A stretch of 64,000 nt of DNA from Hyphomicrobiales bacterium (GCA_026981645.1 JALSII010000025.1:62001-126000), one strand, 5' to 3'. Shown: positions 1 through 9,523, counted from the stretch's first letter. Numbers and translations are program-made. Notes: generated by a model from the sequence alone, not told the origin.

Positions 1-388
1 TGCGGTCCAGATATTCTTCCAACTGAAGGATGCGGCCGGCCTCGGCGATGCGTTTTTCGCGCTCTTCACGCGGCACCTTGTTGACCTTCATCCCGAACTC
101 GACGTTCTGGCGCACGCTCATGTGCGGATAAAGCGCATAGGACTGAAAGACCATGGCCACATCGCGCTCGGAAGGGGCGGTCTCGGTGACGTCCTGTCCG
201 CCGATAAAAATTTTCCCCGATTCTATGCCTTCAAGCCCTGCAATAGAGCGCAGCAGGGTGGATTTGCCGCAACCCGAGGGTCCGACAAAAACCATAAAAG
301 CGCCGTCTGCTATCGACAGGGACACATCGGCGAGAGCTGGAACTCCACTGTATGATTTGTTGACATTTTCAAGTGTGACTTCAGCCAA
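1..388 (-). CDS. ABC sugar importer ATP-binding subunit (MalK/UgpC type), partial
   Basis: This is the N-terminal part of a nucleotide-binding subunit that would energise a carbohydrate ABC importer at the inner membrane; the rest lies beyond the left edge. Translation starts MAEVTLENVNKSYSG and carries Walker A GPSGCGKST at residues 36-44 and a Q-loop segment MVFQSYALYPHM, as in the MalK/UgpC family. The start is a TTG at 388-386: a GGAGAG ribosome-binding site lies about 8 bases upstream and no in-frame ATG is near. The gene is divergent from the binding protein at 543, so it is probably the ATPase of that importer, an arrangement less common than having all subunits in one operon. Family assignment is secure; the substrate is not known. 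Confidence 0.9.
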   Translation of the reverse strand, partial: MAEVTLENVNKSYSGVPALADVSLSIADGAFMVFVGPSGCGKSTLLRSIAGLEGIESGKIFIGGQDVTETAPSERDVAMVFQSYALYPHMSVRQNVEFGMKVNKVPREEREKRIAEAGRILQLEEYLDR

Positions 389-460
389 TGATACTCTCCA
401 CAACAGCCCATTTTTTTGCGGCCTTAAACGATCCGGCATTCGCCCAATGTCAGAATTATG

Positions 461-517
461 TTGACAGAAGGCTAATTCGTTACATATGTATTGACCACTA
501 TACAAATGAATGTCAAT
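461..517 (+). promoter_or_regulatory. Divergent promoter/operator region of the SorC-linked ABC cluster
   Basis: A perfect -35 hexamer TTGACA (461-466) is followed at 18 bases by TATGTA (485-490), a plausible sigma-70 promoter for the binding-protein gene at 543. A perfect 10-base palindrome TACATATGTA (481-490) covers the -10. Just downstream is an inverted repeat ATTGAC (490-495) / GTCAAT (512-517). Palindromes in this position are candidate sites for the SorC-family regulator encoded at 3696. The operator role is inferred; the repeats are seen. Confidence 0.45.
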
Positions 518-542
518 CCTAACATTCTAAAGGGAGGAAAAA

Positions 543-1880
543 ATGAAATTTAGAACCTGTGCAAGCACACTGGCCCTGACGGCCGGTCTGACGCTCGGGG
601 CCGCTCAGGCTTCAGAGTGGACACTGGAGAAGGCGGCGGAACCCTATGCGGGCACCACTGTTGACGTTGTGTTCCTGCTTCGGCCCGGTTATGAGGCCGC
701 AGAAGCCATGTTGCCCGAGTTTGAAGCTCAGACCGGCATCAAGGTGAACATCGTCAAGCATCCTTATGAGAACGCGCTGGGCCAGCAGGTGCGTGACTTT
801 GTTGCCAACGGCGATTTTGACATCGCGCTCATTGATCTGGTGTGGATCGGCAACTTCGCTGAAAACGAGTGGATTGTTCCCGTCTCCAAGTTTACCTCAA
901 ACCCCGACCTTGCCGACCCCGAGCTGGATATGGATGACTTCTTCCCGCTGGTTCTGAACGCCTTTGGCGGCTGGAACGGTGAAGTTTACGGCCTGCCTTT
1001 CGACAATTATTCGGGCTTGCTGTTCTATAATTCATGCATGCTTGAAGAAGCCGGATTTGACGGGCCGCCAGAGACCTGGGCCGAGTTGAAGGACGTTTAC
1101 GGCCCCGCTCTGACCAAGGATGGCAAATATGCCTTTGCGCTTCAGTCCAAGCGTAACGAAACCCAGTCCGCCGACAGTTTTGCCCGCATGCTATGGCCCT
1201 TTGGCGGCTCCTTCCTTGACGAAAACTTCCGTTCCAACCTGCTTTCCGAAGAAAGCCAGGCTGGTCTGAAATTTCGTCAGGATCTGATGCAGTATATGCC
1301 CGAAGGCATTGTATCCTACGATCACGCCGAGGCGGTCAACGCCTTTGCGCAAGGGGATGTGGCCATGATTACCGAATGGTCGGCCTTTTATTCATCGCTG
1401 AAAAACCCCGAAACGTCCAAAGTGGTCGACTGCATGAAAATTGCGCCTGAGCCCATGGGCCCTGCCGGTCGCAAGCCCGCCCTTGGCGGCTTCTCGCTGG
1501 CTGTTGCCTCCCAGGCCGATGAAAACGAACAGGCCGCTGCCTGGCTGTTCATCCAGTGGGTGACATCCAAAGCCAACGCCCGCGAATATCTTGAGCGTGG
1601 TGGTGTGCCGGCCCGTCAGTCCGTCTATGAAATGGACGGTGTGGCCGAAGCCTATGATTTCGTGCCCGCGCTGGTTGAAAGCTGGCAGGACGGCGTGCCC
1701 GAGTTCCGGCCCCGGTTTGCTGAATGGCCTGAAATCACCGAGATTGTCCAGGAGTGGGGTACCAAGATGATGCTTGGTGAAGTAACCACCGAAGAAGGCG
1801 CCAAAATTCTCGGCGAACGCATGGAAGCTGTTCTTGAAGAAGCTGGCTATTATTCGGGCGACAAGCCCCTGGCCCAGTAA
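543..1880 (+). CDS. Extracellular sugar-binding protein of ABC importer (family 1)
   Basis: The periplasmic solute-binding component of a carbohydrate ABC importer, 445 residues, the usual size for the MalE/UgpB class. Residues 1-23 form a Sec signal peptide ending in GAAQA before SEW. The body has the family pattern of an extended-fold binding lobe (for example [19 protein letters not shown] near the N-terminus and [10 protein letters not shown] further on). The start ATG follows a strong AAAGGGAGG site. It is the first gene of the operon running through permeases at 1956 and 2833 to the regulator and kinase. A hairpin with a T-run directly after the stop probably keeps this subunit in excess over the permeases. 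With xylulokinase downstream, a pentose, pentitol or hexitol is the most likely ligand, but the ligand cannot be read from the sequence. Confidence 0.92.
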   Translation: MKFRTCASTLALTAGLTLGAAQASEWTLEKAAEPYAGTTVDVVFLLRPGYEAAEAMLPEFEAQTGIKVNIVKHPYENALGQQVRDFVANGDFDIALIDLVWIGNFAENEWIVPVSKFTSNPDLADPELDMDDFFPLVLNAFGGWNGEVYGLPFDNYSGLLFYNSCMLEEAGFDGPPETWAELKDVYGPALTKDGKYAFALQSKRNETQSADSFARMLWPFGGSFLDENFRSNLLSEESQAGLKFRQDLMQYMPEGIVSYDHAEAVNAFAQGDVAMITEWSAFYSSLKNPETSKVVDCMKIAPEPMGPAGRKPALGGFSLAVASQADENEQAAAWLFIQWVTSKANAREYLERGGVPARQSVYEMDGVAEAYDFVPALVESWQDGVPEFRPRFAEWPEITEIVQEWGTKMMLGEVTTEEGAKILGERMEAVLEEAGYYSGDKPLAQ

Positions 1881-1902
1881 GCAGGTTTCCTCCGCAAACT
1901 CT

Positions 1903-1935
1903 CGGGGGCGCCTCCTAAGGTGCCCCCGGTTTTTT
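1903..1935 (+). terminator. Intrinsic (probably partial) terminator after the binding-protein gene
   Basis: A 9-bp stem GGGGGCGCC (1904-1912) / GGTGCCCCC (1919-1927) with one G-U pair and a 6-base loop is followed by GG and six T. It lies in the 75-base gap before the first permease gene, the usual place for a partial terminator that lowers permease expression relative to the binding protein. Confidence 0.7.
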
Positions 1936-1955
1936 GAAGTTCAGGGTGTAACCAG

Positions 1956-2831
1956 ATGCCTGCTAAGACACCGCGCAGAACTATTTTTGGATTTCTCGCC
2001 CCTGCGGTTATCACGCTGGCCGTGGTAGGCATCGTGCCGCTGCTCTATGCGTTTTATACCAGCCTGCACTTTTTCAACCTGACCAAGCTCAGGAATGTGC
2101 GCTTCATCTGGTTTGAGAACTATTCAAGCGTTTTGACGGACCCCGTGTTCTGGGAAGCTATGGGCCGCACTTTCACCATGCTCATTATTGCGCTGCCGCT
2201 CCAGATTGCCATCGGTCTTGGCATTGCGCTTATTCTGCACGCGCCGGGTCTGGGGTTTCTTCGCTTGCTCACACGGCTGTCGCTGGTTTTGCCCATGGCA
2301 ACCACCTATGCGGTGGTCGGCCTTCTGGGGCAGGTGATGTTCAACCTCAAATTCGGCGTGGTCAACCAGCTGATCGGATTTCTGGGAATTGCGCCGGTCA
2401 ACTGGATTGGCGACCCGTTCAACGCTTTTGCCATGATAATTTTCTGGGATGTCTGGCAGTGGACACCGTTTGTGGCGCTTGTTCTGCTTGCCGGTCTGAC
2501 CACCGTGCCCGGCGAGGTGGAAGAAGCGGCGCGCCTTGAAACCAAAAGCTGGTGGACCGTTTTGCTCCATGTGCAATTGCCGTTTCTGATGCCCGGACTT
2601 GTTGCGGTACTGATTTTGCGCACCGCCGACACGCTCAAGCTTTTCGACATGGTGTTCACCCTGACACGGGGAGGGCCGGGCTCCTCCACCGAGTTGATTT
2701 CGCTGATGATCCAGCGCGTGGGTTTCCGCGCCTTTGATCAGGGGGTGGCCTCTGCCCAGGCCATCATCCTGCTGATCATCACTATTATTCTGGCCCAGTT
2801 CTACATCAAAGCGTTTTACAAGGAGGTCTGA
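1956..2831 (+). CDS. ABC sugar importer permease (MalF-like, BPD_transp_1)
   Basis: First inner-membrane permease subunit, 291 residues with about six hydrophobic segments, starting near residues 12-33. The cytoplasmic EAA loop that docks onto the ATPase is visible as [20 protein letters not shown] followed by LP and LMPG. It pairs with the permease encoded one base downstream (2833) and with the binding protein at 543. The ribosome-binding site before the ATG is weak, which would suit low expression after the terminator at 1903-1935. Family is certain; the substrate is unknown. Confidence 0.93.
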   Translation: MPAKTPRRTIFGFLAPAVITLAVVGIVPLLYAFYTSLHFFNLTKLRNVRFIWFENYSSVLTDPVFWEAMGRTFTMLIIALPLQIAIGLGIALILHAPGLGFLRLLTRLSLVLPMATTYAVVGLLGQVMFNLKFGVVNQLIGFLGIAPVNWIGDPFNAFAMIIFWDVWQWTPFVALVLLAGLTTVPGEVEEAARLETKSWWTVLLHVQLPFLMPGLVAVLILRTADTLKLFDMVFTLTRGGPGSSTELISLMIQRVGFRAFDQGVASAQAIILLIITIILAQFYIKAFYKEV

Positions 2832-2832
2832 G

Positions 2833-3663
2833 ATGGCAGCGACATCAGGTAAATCGCGTTCGCTGGGCGCCCAGATAGCCCTGATGCTGGTCATCATCCT
2901 GTTCTGCGTGTTCCCCTTCTACTGGATGGTGACTACTTCGCTCAAAACCCAGGTGCTGGCACTTGAAAGTCCGCCGGTCTGGCTGTTCCAGCCGACTTTC
3001 TCCAATTATCTGACCGTGTTGTTCGACGACGGGGTTATGCGCACGCTCATCAACTCGCTGATTGTTGCGGTTTCAACAACGGCGCTGGCCATCATGCTGG
3101 GCCTGCCGGCAGCCTATGCGCTGGCCCGGTTTGAGTTTCGCGGCAAAAAAGACCTGTGGTTCTGGTTCATCACCAACCGCATGATCTCGCCCATTGTGCT
3201 GGCTCTGCCGTTTTTCCTGATTGTGCGCAATCTGGGAATGCTGGACAAACACATCACTCTCATTCTGATTTATCTGACCTTCAATCTGCCCATTGTTATC
3301 TGGATATGTACCGACCAGTTCCGTTCCATACCCTTTGAGCTTGATGAAGCCGCCTCGCTTGAAGGGGCTTCCCAGTGGCGTATTTTCCGCTCCATCTGCC
3401 TGCCTCTGGCCATGCCCGGCGTTGCGGTGTCGGGGATATTTTCCTTCATTTTTTCGTGGAACGAGTTGATGTTTGCACTGGTTCTGACCCGCACCAACGC
3501 CAAGACCGCTCCGGCAATGGCGGTAAGTTTCATGGAGGGCTATAATCTGCCTTACGGAAAAATCATGGCCACCTCGACCCTGATCGTGATACCGGTGCTG
3601 ATATTCGCGCTGATTGCGTCCAAGCATCTGGTGCGCGGTCTGACCATGGGGGCGGTGAAATGA
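2833..3663 (+). CDS. ABC sugar importer permease (MalG-like, BPD_transp_1)
   Basis: Second permease subunit, 276 residues with six predicted membrane spans. The EAA loop reads [20 protein letters not shown] followed by CLPLAMPG, typical of MalG/UgpE proteins. It starts one base after the stop of the preceding permease with an excellent AAGGAGG site inside that gene's end, so the two are translationally coupled. It completes the importer with genes 543 and 1956 and probably the divergent ATPase at 388. Confidence 0.93.
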   Translation: MAATSGKSRSLGAQIALMLVIILFCVFPFYWMVTTSLKTQVLALESPPVWLFQPTFSNYLTVLFDDGVMRTLINSLIVAVSTTALAIMLGLPAAYALARFEFRGKKDLWFWFITNRMISPIVLALPFFLIVRNLGMLDKHITLILIYLTFNLPIVIWICTDQFRSIPFELDEAASLEGASQWRIFRSICLPLAMPGVAVSGIFSFIFSWNELMFALVLTRTNAKTAPAMAVSFMEGYNLPYGKIMATSTLIVIPVLIFALIASKHLVRGLTMGAVK

Positions 3664-3695
3664 ACAGGAACGTCAGCATTTACGGGGGCGAATGA

Positions 3696-4652
3696 TTGGC
3701 CCGGCCTTCGAGTTCTTTAAGGATTGACGAGGAAGAACGTTTGCTGGTGCGCATCGCCTGGGCCTGTGAAATCGAGGGAATTACCCAGGCGGCGGCGGCT
3801 GAACGGTTTGGTATCACCCGATTGCGGGTGAACAAGTCGCTGGCCGAAGCGCGCCGCCGTGGCATTGTGCGGGTGTCGATCAATTCCATCTATGCCCCTT
3901 GCGCAGAACTCGAAGTCGCTCTGGTGGAGCGCTACAGCCTGCGTGATGCCCGCATCGTGCCCACTCCTGAAGACCCCGCCGCTGTTCGCACCATCGTCGG
4001 CATTGCCCTGGGCCATCATCTGAGCGCTCTGCTGATGCGCCCGTCGGTGCGCCTGTTTGGCATGAGTTGGGGCAACACGCTTAATCTGGCCACCCGTCAC
4101 ATGGAACCTATCAACCGCCCCGACCTCGAAATCGTTTCGGTGATGGGTGGCCTGACCAAGGGGTCCGAGCTCAATTCCTATGAGATTACCCAGAGGCTGG
4201 CTGAATTGTGCAACGCCGACCATTCCTATTTCACCGCCCCCATCTATGCCGGATCGGCCGAGAGCCGTGACGTGCTGATCGCCCAGGATGTGTTCAAGCA
4301 TGTGATTGAAAAAATCCGCAGTGCTGACGCGCTGGCCATGGCGGCGGGTGACATGGCCCAGTCCCTGCTCATTCGTGATGGCCTTCCTTCGGAGTTCAGC
4401 GCCAAGGAACTCTCTGAAGCCGGGGCGGTGGGGGATATTCTGGGCTATATGCTCGACCGTGACGGCAACCTGGTCGACCACCCCATCAACGGGCGCCTGA
4501 TCGGCGTTGAACTGGACGACCTGCACAATATTCCCGATACCATTCTGGCTGCCGGTGGAGCGCATAAGGTGGCGATTATGCAGGCTTCCCTGAACCGGGG
4601 TTTTGTAAACACTCTGGTCACCGACGAAGAAACCGCCCGCTCCCTGCTTTGA
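3696..4652 (+). CDS. SorC/DeoR-family sugar-binding transcriptional regulator
   Basis: A 318-residue regulator: an N-terminal helix-turn-helix (about residues 20-55, GITQAAAAERFGITRLRVNK) followed by a SorC-type sugar-phosphate-binding domain. Family landmarks are SWGNTL, the VSVMGG strand, and a C-terminal LAAGGAHKVAIMQASLNRG. SorC proteins are tetrameric regulators of sugar or polyol operons that respond to phosphorylated intermediates. The start is a TTG at 3696 with GGGGGCG upstream; the overlapping ATG at 3692 is out of frame and stops quickly. It sits between transport genes and xylulokinase, so it probably controls this cluster, perhaps through the repeats at 481-517, with xylulose 5-phosphate or a relative as signal (inferred). 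Confidence 0.9.
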   Translation: MARPSSSLRIDEEERLLVRIAWACEIEGITQAAAAERFGITRLRVNKSLAEARRRGIVRVSINSIYAPCAELEVALVERYSLRDARIVPTPEDPAAVRTIVGIALGHHLSALLMRPSVRLFGMSWGNTLNLATRHMEPINRPDLEIVSVMGGLTKGSELNSYEITQRLAELCNADHSYFTAPIYAGSAESRDVLIAQDVFKHVIEKIRSADALAMAAGDMAQSLLIRDGLPSEFSAKELSEAGAVGDILGYMLDRDGNLVDHPINGRLIGVELDDLHNIPDTILAAGGAHKVAIMQASLNRGFVNTLVTDEETARSLL

Positions 4653-4665
4653 GGTAATGTTTTAG

Positions 4666-6120
4666 ATGACACTCTACGCTGGCATTGACATGGGCACGTC
4701 CGGCGTCAGGGTCGTACTTGCCGACGGCGCTGACAAAATCCATGCCGACGCCTCTGTCAGTATCAAAGTTGATCGTCCCCACCCGGGCTGGAGCCAGCAA
4801 CACCCGGACCTGTGGTGGCAGGCGACCTGCGATGTGTTCGACCGGTTGAGCGCAAATCACCCCGAACTGATGGCTCAGGCAAGGAGCATCGGTCTTTCAG
4901 GTCAGATGCTTGGTTCAGTGCTTCTGAACAAAAATGACCAGCCGACCCACACTTCGATCCTGTGGAATGATCAGCGGGCACTGGCCGAATGTGGGGAAAT
5001 GCTCGCTGCGGTTCCCGATATGGGGATGCGGACCGGGGGCAATCCCGATCCGGGCCTGACCGCGCCCAAACTCCTGTGGCTGGCCAAGCATGTTCCTCAA
5101 GCGCTGGAGCAGGCCGAAGTGCTGATTCTGCCCAAGGATTATGTGCGCCTGTGCCTGACGGGGGAGCGGGCCAGCGATCTTTCGGATGCTGCCGGTACGC
5201 TGCTGCTGGATTGCAAAAGCCGTTCCTGGGACGAGGAGCTTGCCAGAGCCGCCGGGTGGAGCCTCGAGCGCCTGCCGGTGCTTGTGGCATCCCACGAGGC
5301 GGCGGGTACGCTTCGTCCTGAACTGCAAAGGCGCTGGGGGTTTTCAAAGCCGGTGCCGGTGGCAACCGGGGCAGGGGACAACATGGCCTGTGCGCTCGGG
5401 GTGGGGGCAACCATCGCCGGGGATGCTGTGGTCACTCTTGGCACATCGGGGGTGCTGTGCGCTGTTGACGGAGGCTTCCATCCGGCTCCCCAGTCGGCAG
5501 TTCTGACCAACCCCCACGGCGCGCCGGACACTTATCTCTCCATGGGTGTTGTCATGAGCGCCACCCAGTCTTTGGAATGGCTTGCCTTACTCAGTCGGAT
5601 AGAGGTTCTGCAACTGGCGGCGTTGGTCGATGATATGGTTGCAGAGCAGGGGATAAAAAGCGCCCCCGTCATGCGCCCCTCCCTGACTGGCATCAGAACC
5701 CCCGATAATCGGCCCGATGCAGGGGCTGCCATATCAGGCATGACCTCGCTCACGGATGCCCCGGCGCTTGCCTATGCGGTAATGGAGGGTGTGGCCTTCC
5801 AGTTTTTTGACTGCCTCAAGGCTCAGAAAGAGGCCGGGGTGCCGCTAAACAGTATAACAGCCGTTGGCGGCGGCTCGAAAAACCGGCTCTGGGTTCAACT
5901 CATCGCCACACTGTTTGAGACGAGTATCCAGGTGCCGGGGGCAAGCAGTGCCTCAGCGGCCATCGGCGCGGCGCGGCTGGGCAGCGTTGCATCCGGCGAT
6001 TTTTCGGTCGACGAAGCCCTGTCGCGCAAACCGGCAAACGCCATGAGCATTGAGCCTGACCCTCAGCTTAATGGCGTTCTTGCGGCCCGGTATGAACGGT
6101 TTTGCGATCTGCCGAAATAA
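4666..6120 (+). CDS. xylB: Xylulokinase (FGGY kinase)
   Basis: Carbohydrate kinase of the FGGY family, 484 residues, expected to phosphorylate D-xylulose to xylulose 5-phosphate for the pentose phosphate pathway. The phosphate-binding loop GIDMGTSG is at residues 6-13; the segment WSQQHPDLWW and the catalytic aspartate in GAGDNMACALGVG (D238) match xylulokinases; a C-terminal VGGGSKN motif binds adenosine. It starts 13 bases after the regulator gene with a GAGGTAA site. In this position it would take ketopentose formed from an imported pentose or pentitol. No isomerase or polyol dehydrogenase is in the visible part of the cluster, so another FGGY ketose substrate is possible. Confidence 0.9.
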   Translation: MTLYAGIDMGTSGVRVVLADGADKIHADASVSIKVDRPHPGWSQQHPDLWWQATCDVFDRLSANHPELMAQARSIGLSGQMLGSVLLNKNDQPTHTSILWNDQRALAECGEMLAAVPDMGMRTGGNPDPGLTAPKLLWLAKHVPQALEQAEVLILPKDYVRLCLTGERASDLSDAAGTLLLDCKSRSWDEELARAAGWSLERLPVLVASHEAAGTLRPELQRRWGFSKPVPVATGAGDNMACALGVGATIAGDAVVTLGTSGVLCAVDGGFHPAPQSAVLTNPHGAPDTYLSMGVVMSATQSLEWLALLSRIEVLQLAALVDDMVAEQGIKSAPVMRPSLTGIRTPDNRPDAGAAISGMTSLTDAPALAYAVMEGVAFQFFDCLKAQKEAGVPLNSITAVGGGSKNRLWVQLIATLFETSIQVPGASSASAAIGAARLGSVASGDFSVDEALSRKPANAMSIEPDPQLNGVLAARYERFCDLPK

Positions 6121-6361
6121 CAGCATGGAGCAGAAAGCAGCACTTGTTTTTCGCTTTGATTAGGCAACCACCAAAACAAAAACCACTTTGGGGCTGAGCT
6201 CTGTAAAAGGCCCTGCAAAAGGCCCTGATAAAACGGGAGGACAAGCCCACAGGTAGCGGCAAGAGGATGCCTTCGGGGACTTTTTACACAAGGGGAGGAA
6301 CTTGCCAGCAAATATGCAGTCAAGGCAACTGCCTTCCACTCCTGCGTGTATTGAAAGGCAT

Positions 6362-6437
<76 letters not shown>

Positions 6438-6541
6438 ATACCTGAAGAATGGCACCCGAAATCAAGGTCGGCACCGTGTAGCGTTTTTGTTTGGCTTTGC
6501 CAAGACCTGTTTGACAGTAAATTTGGATATAGCGCGATGCT

Positions 6542-7201
6542 CTAAGAGCTGGCTTCAAGCTCTGCCTGTCTGTTGCAGGCAATCAGGTCAGCCGGGGTAT
6601 TAATGTTGACAAACGGATTGTCTGACTGAAGGGAGGAATAATCCAGCCGGGCCCATTCGCGCCTGTCAAGAAGAGAAAAAAGAGCGCGGTGTGATGGGTT
6701 TCTTCTTTCGTGGGTCTTTGGAGAAAAGCTGGACAGACGCCAAAGAGCATTGGTGGGGTAAACCTGATCGCCAAAAGTGGCGACAACCACATCCAGTTGC
6801 GGTGTCAGTATCTGGCGGGCCCGTGCTGCAAAGTCAGATGGAAAAAAGGGCGTGTCGACAGCCACAGTCAGCAGAAATTGTGTTTGGGGGAGCTCTGAAA
6901 GGGCAAAGGCGGCCATTTCTATAAGGGCGGCAGCCGGGCCATTGCCTGAATCACTGAGTGCTATGAAATTCGGTGCCGAGTGAAATTGGTTTTTCTGATG
7001 CTTGCCCACCGAGAGAAGAATGTGTGTGCAATCGTCTCTTATGGCGCTTTCCACCCGTTCAAGCAGGCTTTGGCCGCGAACAAGAATCCCTGATTTCAGG
7101 GCCTGACCCAGCCTCGTGGCATTTCCCCCTGCCAGAATAACGCCAAGAATATCAGCTTGCTTGCCTTCGGTCTGTTGTTCCTGGCGTGTGGTTGCTGGCA
7201 T
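6542..7201 (-). CDS. mobA: Molybdenum cofactor guanylyltransferase MobA
   Basis: Transfers GMP from GTP to molybdopterin to make the MGD form of the cofactor for DMSO-reductase family enzymes in the cytoplasm. The 219-residue product has the nucleotidyltransferase signature LAGGNATRLG near residue 23 with the following lysine, the metal-binding VDTPFFP strand, and the C-terminal FVNINTPADL typical of MobA. I chose the ATG at 7201 because the longer reading frame, open to 7435, would run through tRNA-Cys at 7286-7359. The ribosome-binding site is weak. No molybdoenzyme or other moa/mob gene is in the window. Confidence 0.88.
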   Translation of the reverse strand: MPATTRQEQQTEGKQADILGVILAGGNATRLGQALKSGILVRGQSLLERVESAIRDDCTHILLSVGKHQKNQFHSAPNFIALSDSGNGPAAALIEMAAFALSELPQTQFLLTVAVDTPFFPSDFAARARQILTPQLDVVVATFGDQVYPTNALWRLSSFSPKTHERRNPSHRALFSLLDRREWARLDYSSLQSDNPFVNINTPADLIACNRQAELEASS

Positions 7202-7285
7202 CTCGTTCAGGGTTTCATGTTGAGGGACAGGGCGGCTGATCCTCCGGATAATGGGAGACCGGCGCAAACCGTTGGGTCTGATATG

Positions 7286-7359
7286 TGGAGGCCACGTCCG
7301 GAATCGAACCGGAGTACACGGATTTGCAATCCGCTGCGTAACCACTCCGCCACGTGGCC
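7286..7359 (-). tRNA. tRNA-Cys (GCA)
   Basis: The minus strand gives acceptor GGCCACG/CGTGGCC, D-arm, an anticodon stem-loop CGGATTGCAAATCCG with anticodon GCA, T-arm GGTTCGATTCC, discriminator T and an encoded CCA (7288-7286). It is 84 bases upstream of mobA on the same strand. Confidence 0.97.
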
Positions 7360-7740
7360 TCAACAGAAGGCTTGTTATTTCAAACATTGTCGCGAGGCAA
7401 GGGCGCGATTGTTCCAAACAATGATATTGCGTCAAAAGCAGCGCGGGCCCTTGCGCAAATTTGCCTGAGGAGATGCAAAACAGGCAAAGACGTTCATTTC
7501 CGGCATTTTATTTGCTGTCATGCGCGCTGACATTTTCATGGGTGATTGATTGAGAAAAACAGGATTGTTTTGCAATGAGTTACAGTCTTTCCCTAATGCT
7601 TGGCTCTGCGTGAATACACGAAAGTTTTCATGAGGAACTACTATTTCAAGGCTTGGATTTTATCCAGCTGACCGATATGAGCAGTCGGACATACAGGTCC
7701 GCCAGGGAGGCTTTTTGCGCTCAGTCCGAGCCGAACAATC
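7360..7740 (+). other. 381-base intergenic region upstream of the ROK kinase
   Basis: No gene is apparent. It holds a perfect inverted repeat ATTGTT-CCA-AACAAT (7408-7422), operator-like, and a short hairpin CGGAC/GTCCG near 7686-7701 followed by a T-run further on. A GGGAGG at about 7706 is too far (roughly 30 bases) from the kinase ATG to be its ribosome-binding site. It presumably carries promoters for tRNA-Cys (minus) and the kinase operon (plus), but none is clear enough to name. Confidence 0.4.
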
Positions 7741-8679
7741 ATGGTCTACTGTTTTGACATCGGCGGCTCATTCATAAAGTTCGGAGTTCCGGATGCCGCA
7801 GGGCTTGTGACAGAGAGTGGGCGTGTGCCGACGCCGTTGAACTCCTTTGACGAACTCGTTGAGGTTTTGGTGTCTTCTATCAGGAGCATGCCCGCCAGCT
7901 TTGCTCCGCTCGTTTCAATTTCACTGGCCGGGATTATCAATCCCAATTCACAACTGACCTCGGTTGCCAATATTCCCTGCCTGAACGATCGCAGACTGAA
8001 AGGGGATCTGGAAAAAAAGCTGGGTCTGCCGGTGGTCATTTCCAACGATGCGGATTGTTTTGCGCTTGCCGAGGCGCGTCTTGGTGCCGGGCGCGGACAT
8101 ACTAATGTGTTTTGTATCATTCTGGGCAGTGGCGTTGGCGGCGGGATGGTGTTCAATGGCGACCTGCTCTCAGGTTTTGGTGGGTTCGGCGGAGAGTGGG
8201 GGCATGGGCCCTCTGTTGACCCCGGGGCGGGGGGGCTGATTGAGCCGCTCAAGCGCATGCGCTGTGCCTGCGGGGGAGTGGGTTGCCTCGACACCGTTGG
8301 CGGCGCTCGCGGGCTGGAACGGCTGCACTGGGCTATTCATGCCGAGCAGGCGGGAAGTACCGATATTATTGCGCGCTGGCTAAATGGGGAATCTGAAGCT
8401 GCGCTGAGTGTGAAGGTTCTGGTTGAGCATGTTTCAAGAGCGCTGAGCGTTGTCGTGAATACATTCGGCGCTTCCATTGTTCCTGTTGGCGGAGGGCTGT
8501 CGCACTCCGTGGAGCTGGTTTCCCTGATTGACCGCCGGGTGCGTGCTTTGACTCTGGCGGATTATGTTCAGCCATTGGTCGTTCCGGGGAAACATGCGCA
8601 GGATGGCGGATTGATTGGCGCCGCGCTTGCCGGAGAAGACCTTCGTCAAGCTTTGTCCGGTAAAGAGCTGGCCGAATGA
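7741..8679 (+). CDS. ROK-family sugar kinase (N-acetylglucosamine kinase-like)
   Basis: A 312-residue ROK kinase. The ATP loop DIGGSFIKFG is at residues 6-15 and the catalytic aspartate D105 lies in SNDADCFALAE. The structural zinc site is complete: H155 in GGEWGHG plus C175, C177 and C182 in CACGGVGC. ROK enzymes with this zinc site phosphorylate GlcNAc, ManNAc, glucose or related sugars; there is no DNA-binding domain, so it is an enzyme and not a NagC-type repressor. It overlaps the CutC-like gene by ATGA and precedes an importer and, further on, a hexosaminidase, so GlcNAc or a related amino sugar is the most likely substrate (inferred). The ribosome-binding site is poor. Confidence 0.88.
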   Translation: MVYCFDIGGSFIKFGVPDAAGLVTESGRVPTPLNSFDELVEVLVSSIRSMPASFAPLVSISLAGIINPNSQLTSVANIPCLNDRRLKGDLEKKLGLPVVISNDADCFALAEARLGAGRGHTNVFCIILGSGVGGGMVFNGDLLSGFGGFGGEWGHGPSVDPGAGGLIEPLKRMRCACGGVGCLDTVGGARGLERLHWAIHAEQAGSTDIIARWLNGESEAALSVKVLVEHVSRALSVVVNTFGASIVPVGGGLSHSVELVSLIDRRVRALTLADYVQPLVVPGKHAQDGGLIGAALAGEDLRQALSGKELAE

Positions 8680-9449
8680 ATAGCGCCGGGCTTGAGGTGC
8701 AAAGTCGAAACGGGAAGCCGCCGGGGAAGCTGCTTGAAGTCTGCGTTGAGGATTGCGCCGGGTTGTTGGCAGCTCAGGCGGGGGGCGCGGGCCGGGTGGA
8801 GTTGTGCAGCGCGCTTGGCTCCGGCGGTCTCACCCCGAGTGCCGGCATGATCGAATTTGCTGCCGGTTTGAAAATCCCTGCCATGGTGCTTGTCCGGCCG
8901 CGTTCCGGGGACTTCATTTATGGTTCCTGCGAATTGGAAATCATGGAGCGCGACATTGGCTTCGCCGCAAAGCACCATTGTGCAGGAGTCGTTATCGGCG
9001 CCGCAGCCGTTGATGGCAGTCTGGACCTTGTTGCGCTTGAAAGGCTGCGCACCGCTGCCGGGAATATGGAAGTGTGCCTTAACCGGGTGTTTGATTTGAC
9101 GCCTGATCCCTTCAGTGCGCTTGAACGCGTTATTGATCTGGGGTTCCAGCGGATACTGACTTCAGGTCAGGAAGTAAGTGCCCTCGCCGGGTGCAACCTT
9201 CTGGCCATGTTGGTGGAGCAGGCAGGGGCGCGCATTGAAATCCTTGGTGCGGGCGGCATTAGCCCGGGCAATGTTGAAGAACTGATACAAACAACAGGGC
9301 TGGAGCAGATACACGCTTCATGCCGGTCGGTAGCGCCTCCGGGTTCTGCCGAATTGGCTCGTTTTGGCTTTGCTGATGCAGAGCGCGGGCAAACGACGAA
9401 CGAAAATATGGTGCGCAATATGGCAGCGAGGCTGAACAGGCTGGCCTGA
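8676..9449 (+). CDS. cutC: CutC-family TIM-barrel protein
   Basis: A 257-residue member of the CutC family (bacterial average about 240-250). Family landmarks are LEVCVEDCAGLLAAQAGGAG with RVELC, the GGLTPS segment, VLVRPRSGDFIYG, LNRVFD, ILTSGQ and the final GAGGIS...IHASCRS. The name comes from reports on copper tolerance in E. coli, but the fold is a TIM barrel and the biochemical role is unsettled. Here it overlaps a sugar kinase by 4 bases and belongs to a sugar catabolic locus, with no copper genes nearby. A role in carbohydrate metabolism is therefore more likely than copper handling (inferred from context). Confidence 0.88.
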   Translation: MNSAGLEVQSRNGKPPGKLLEVCVEDCAGLLAAQAGGAGRVELCSALGSGGLTPSAGMIEFAAGLKIPAMVLVRPRSGDFIYGSCELEIMERDIGFAAKHHCAGVVIGAAAVDGSLDLVALERLRTAAGNMEVCLNRVFDLTPDPFSALERVIDLGFQRILTSGQEVSALAGCNLLAMLVEQAGARIEILGAGGISPGNVEELIQTTGLEQIHASCRSVAPPGSAELARFGFADAERGQTTNENMVRNMAARLNRLA

Positions 9450-9523
9450 CCTGCAAAGTCAAGAAGAATTGGTATTCTTAACCACAAGACCAATTGGGGT
9501 TTTCTCCAATATTTGCCAAGCTA

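Noticed and set aside
6121-6361. Small direct repeat (two copies of AAAAGGCCCTG) and hairpins near tRNA-Asn as a mobile-element or attachment-site trace
   Set aside because: No integrase, no duplicated tRNA end and no flanking foreign genes.
7202-7435. Longer N-terminus for MobA
   Set aside because: It would translate through tRNA-Cys, and MobA homology begins after 7201.
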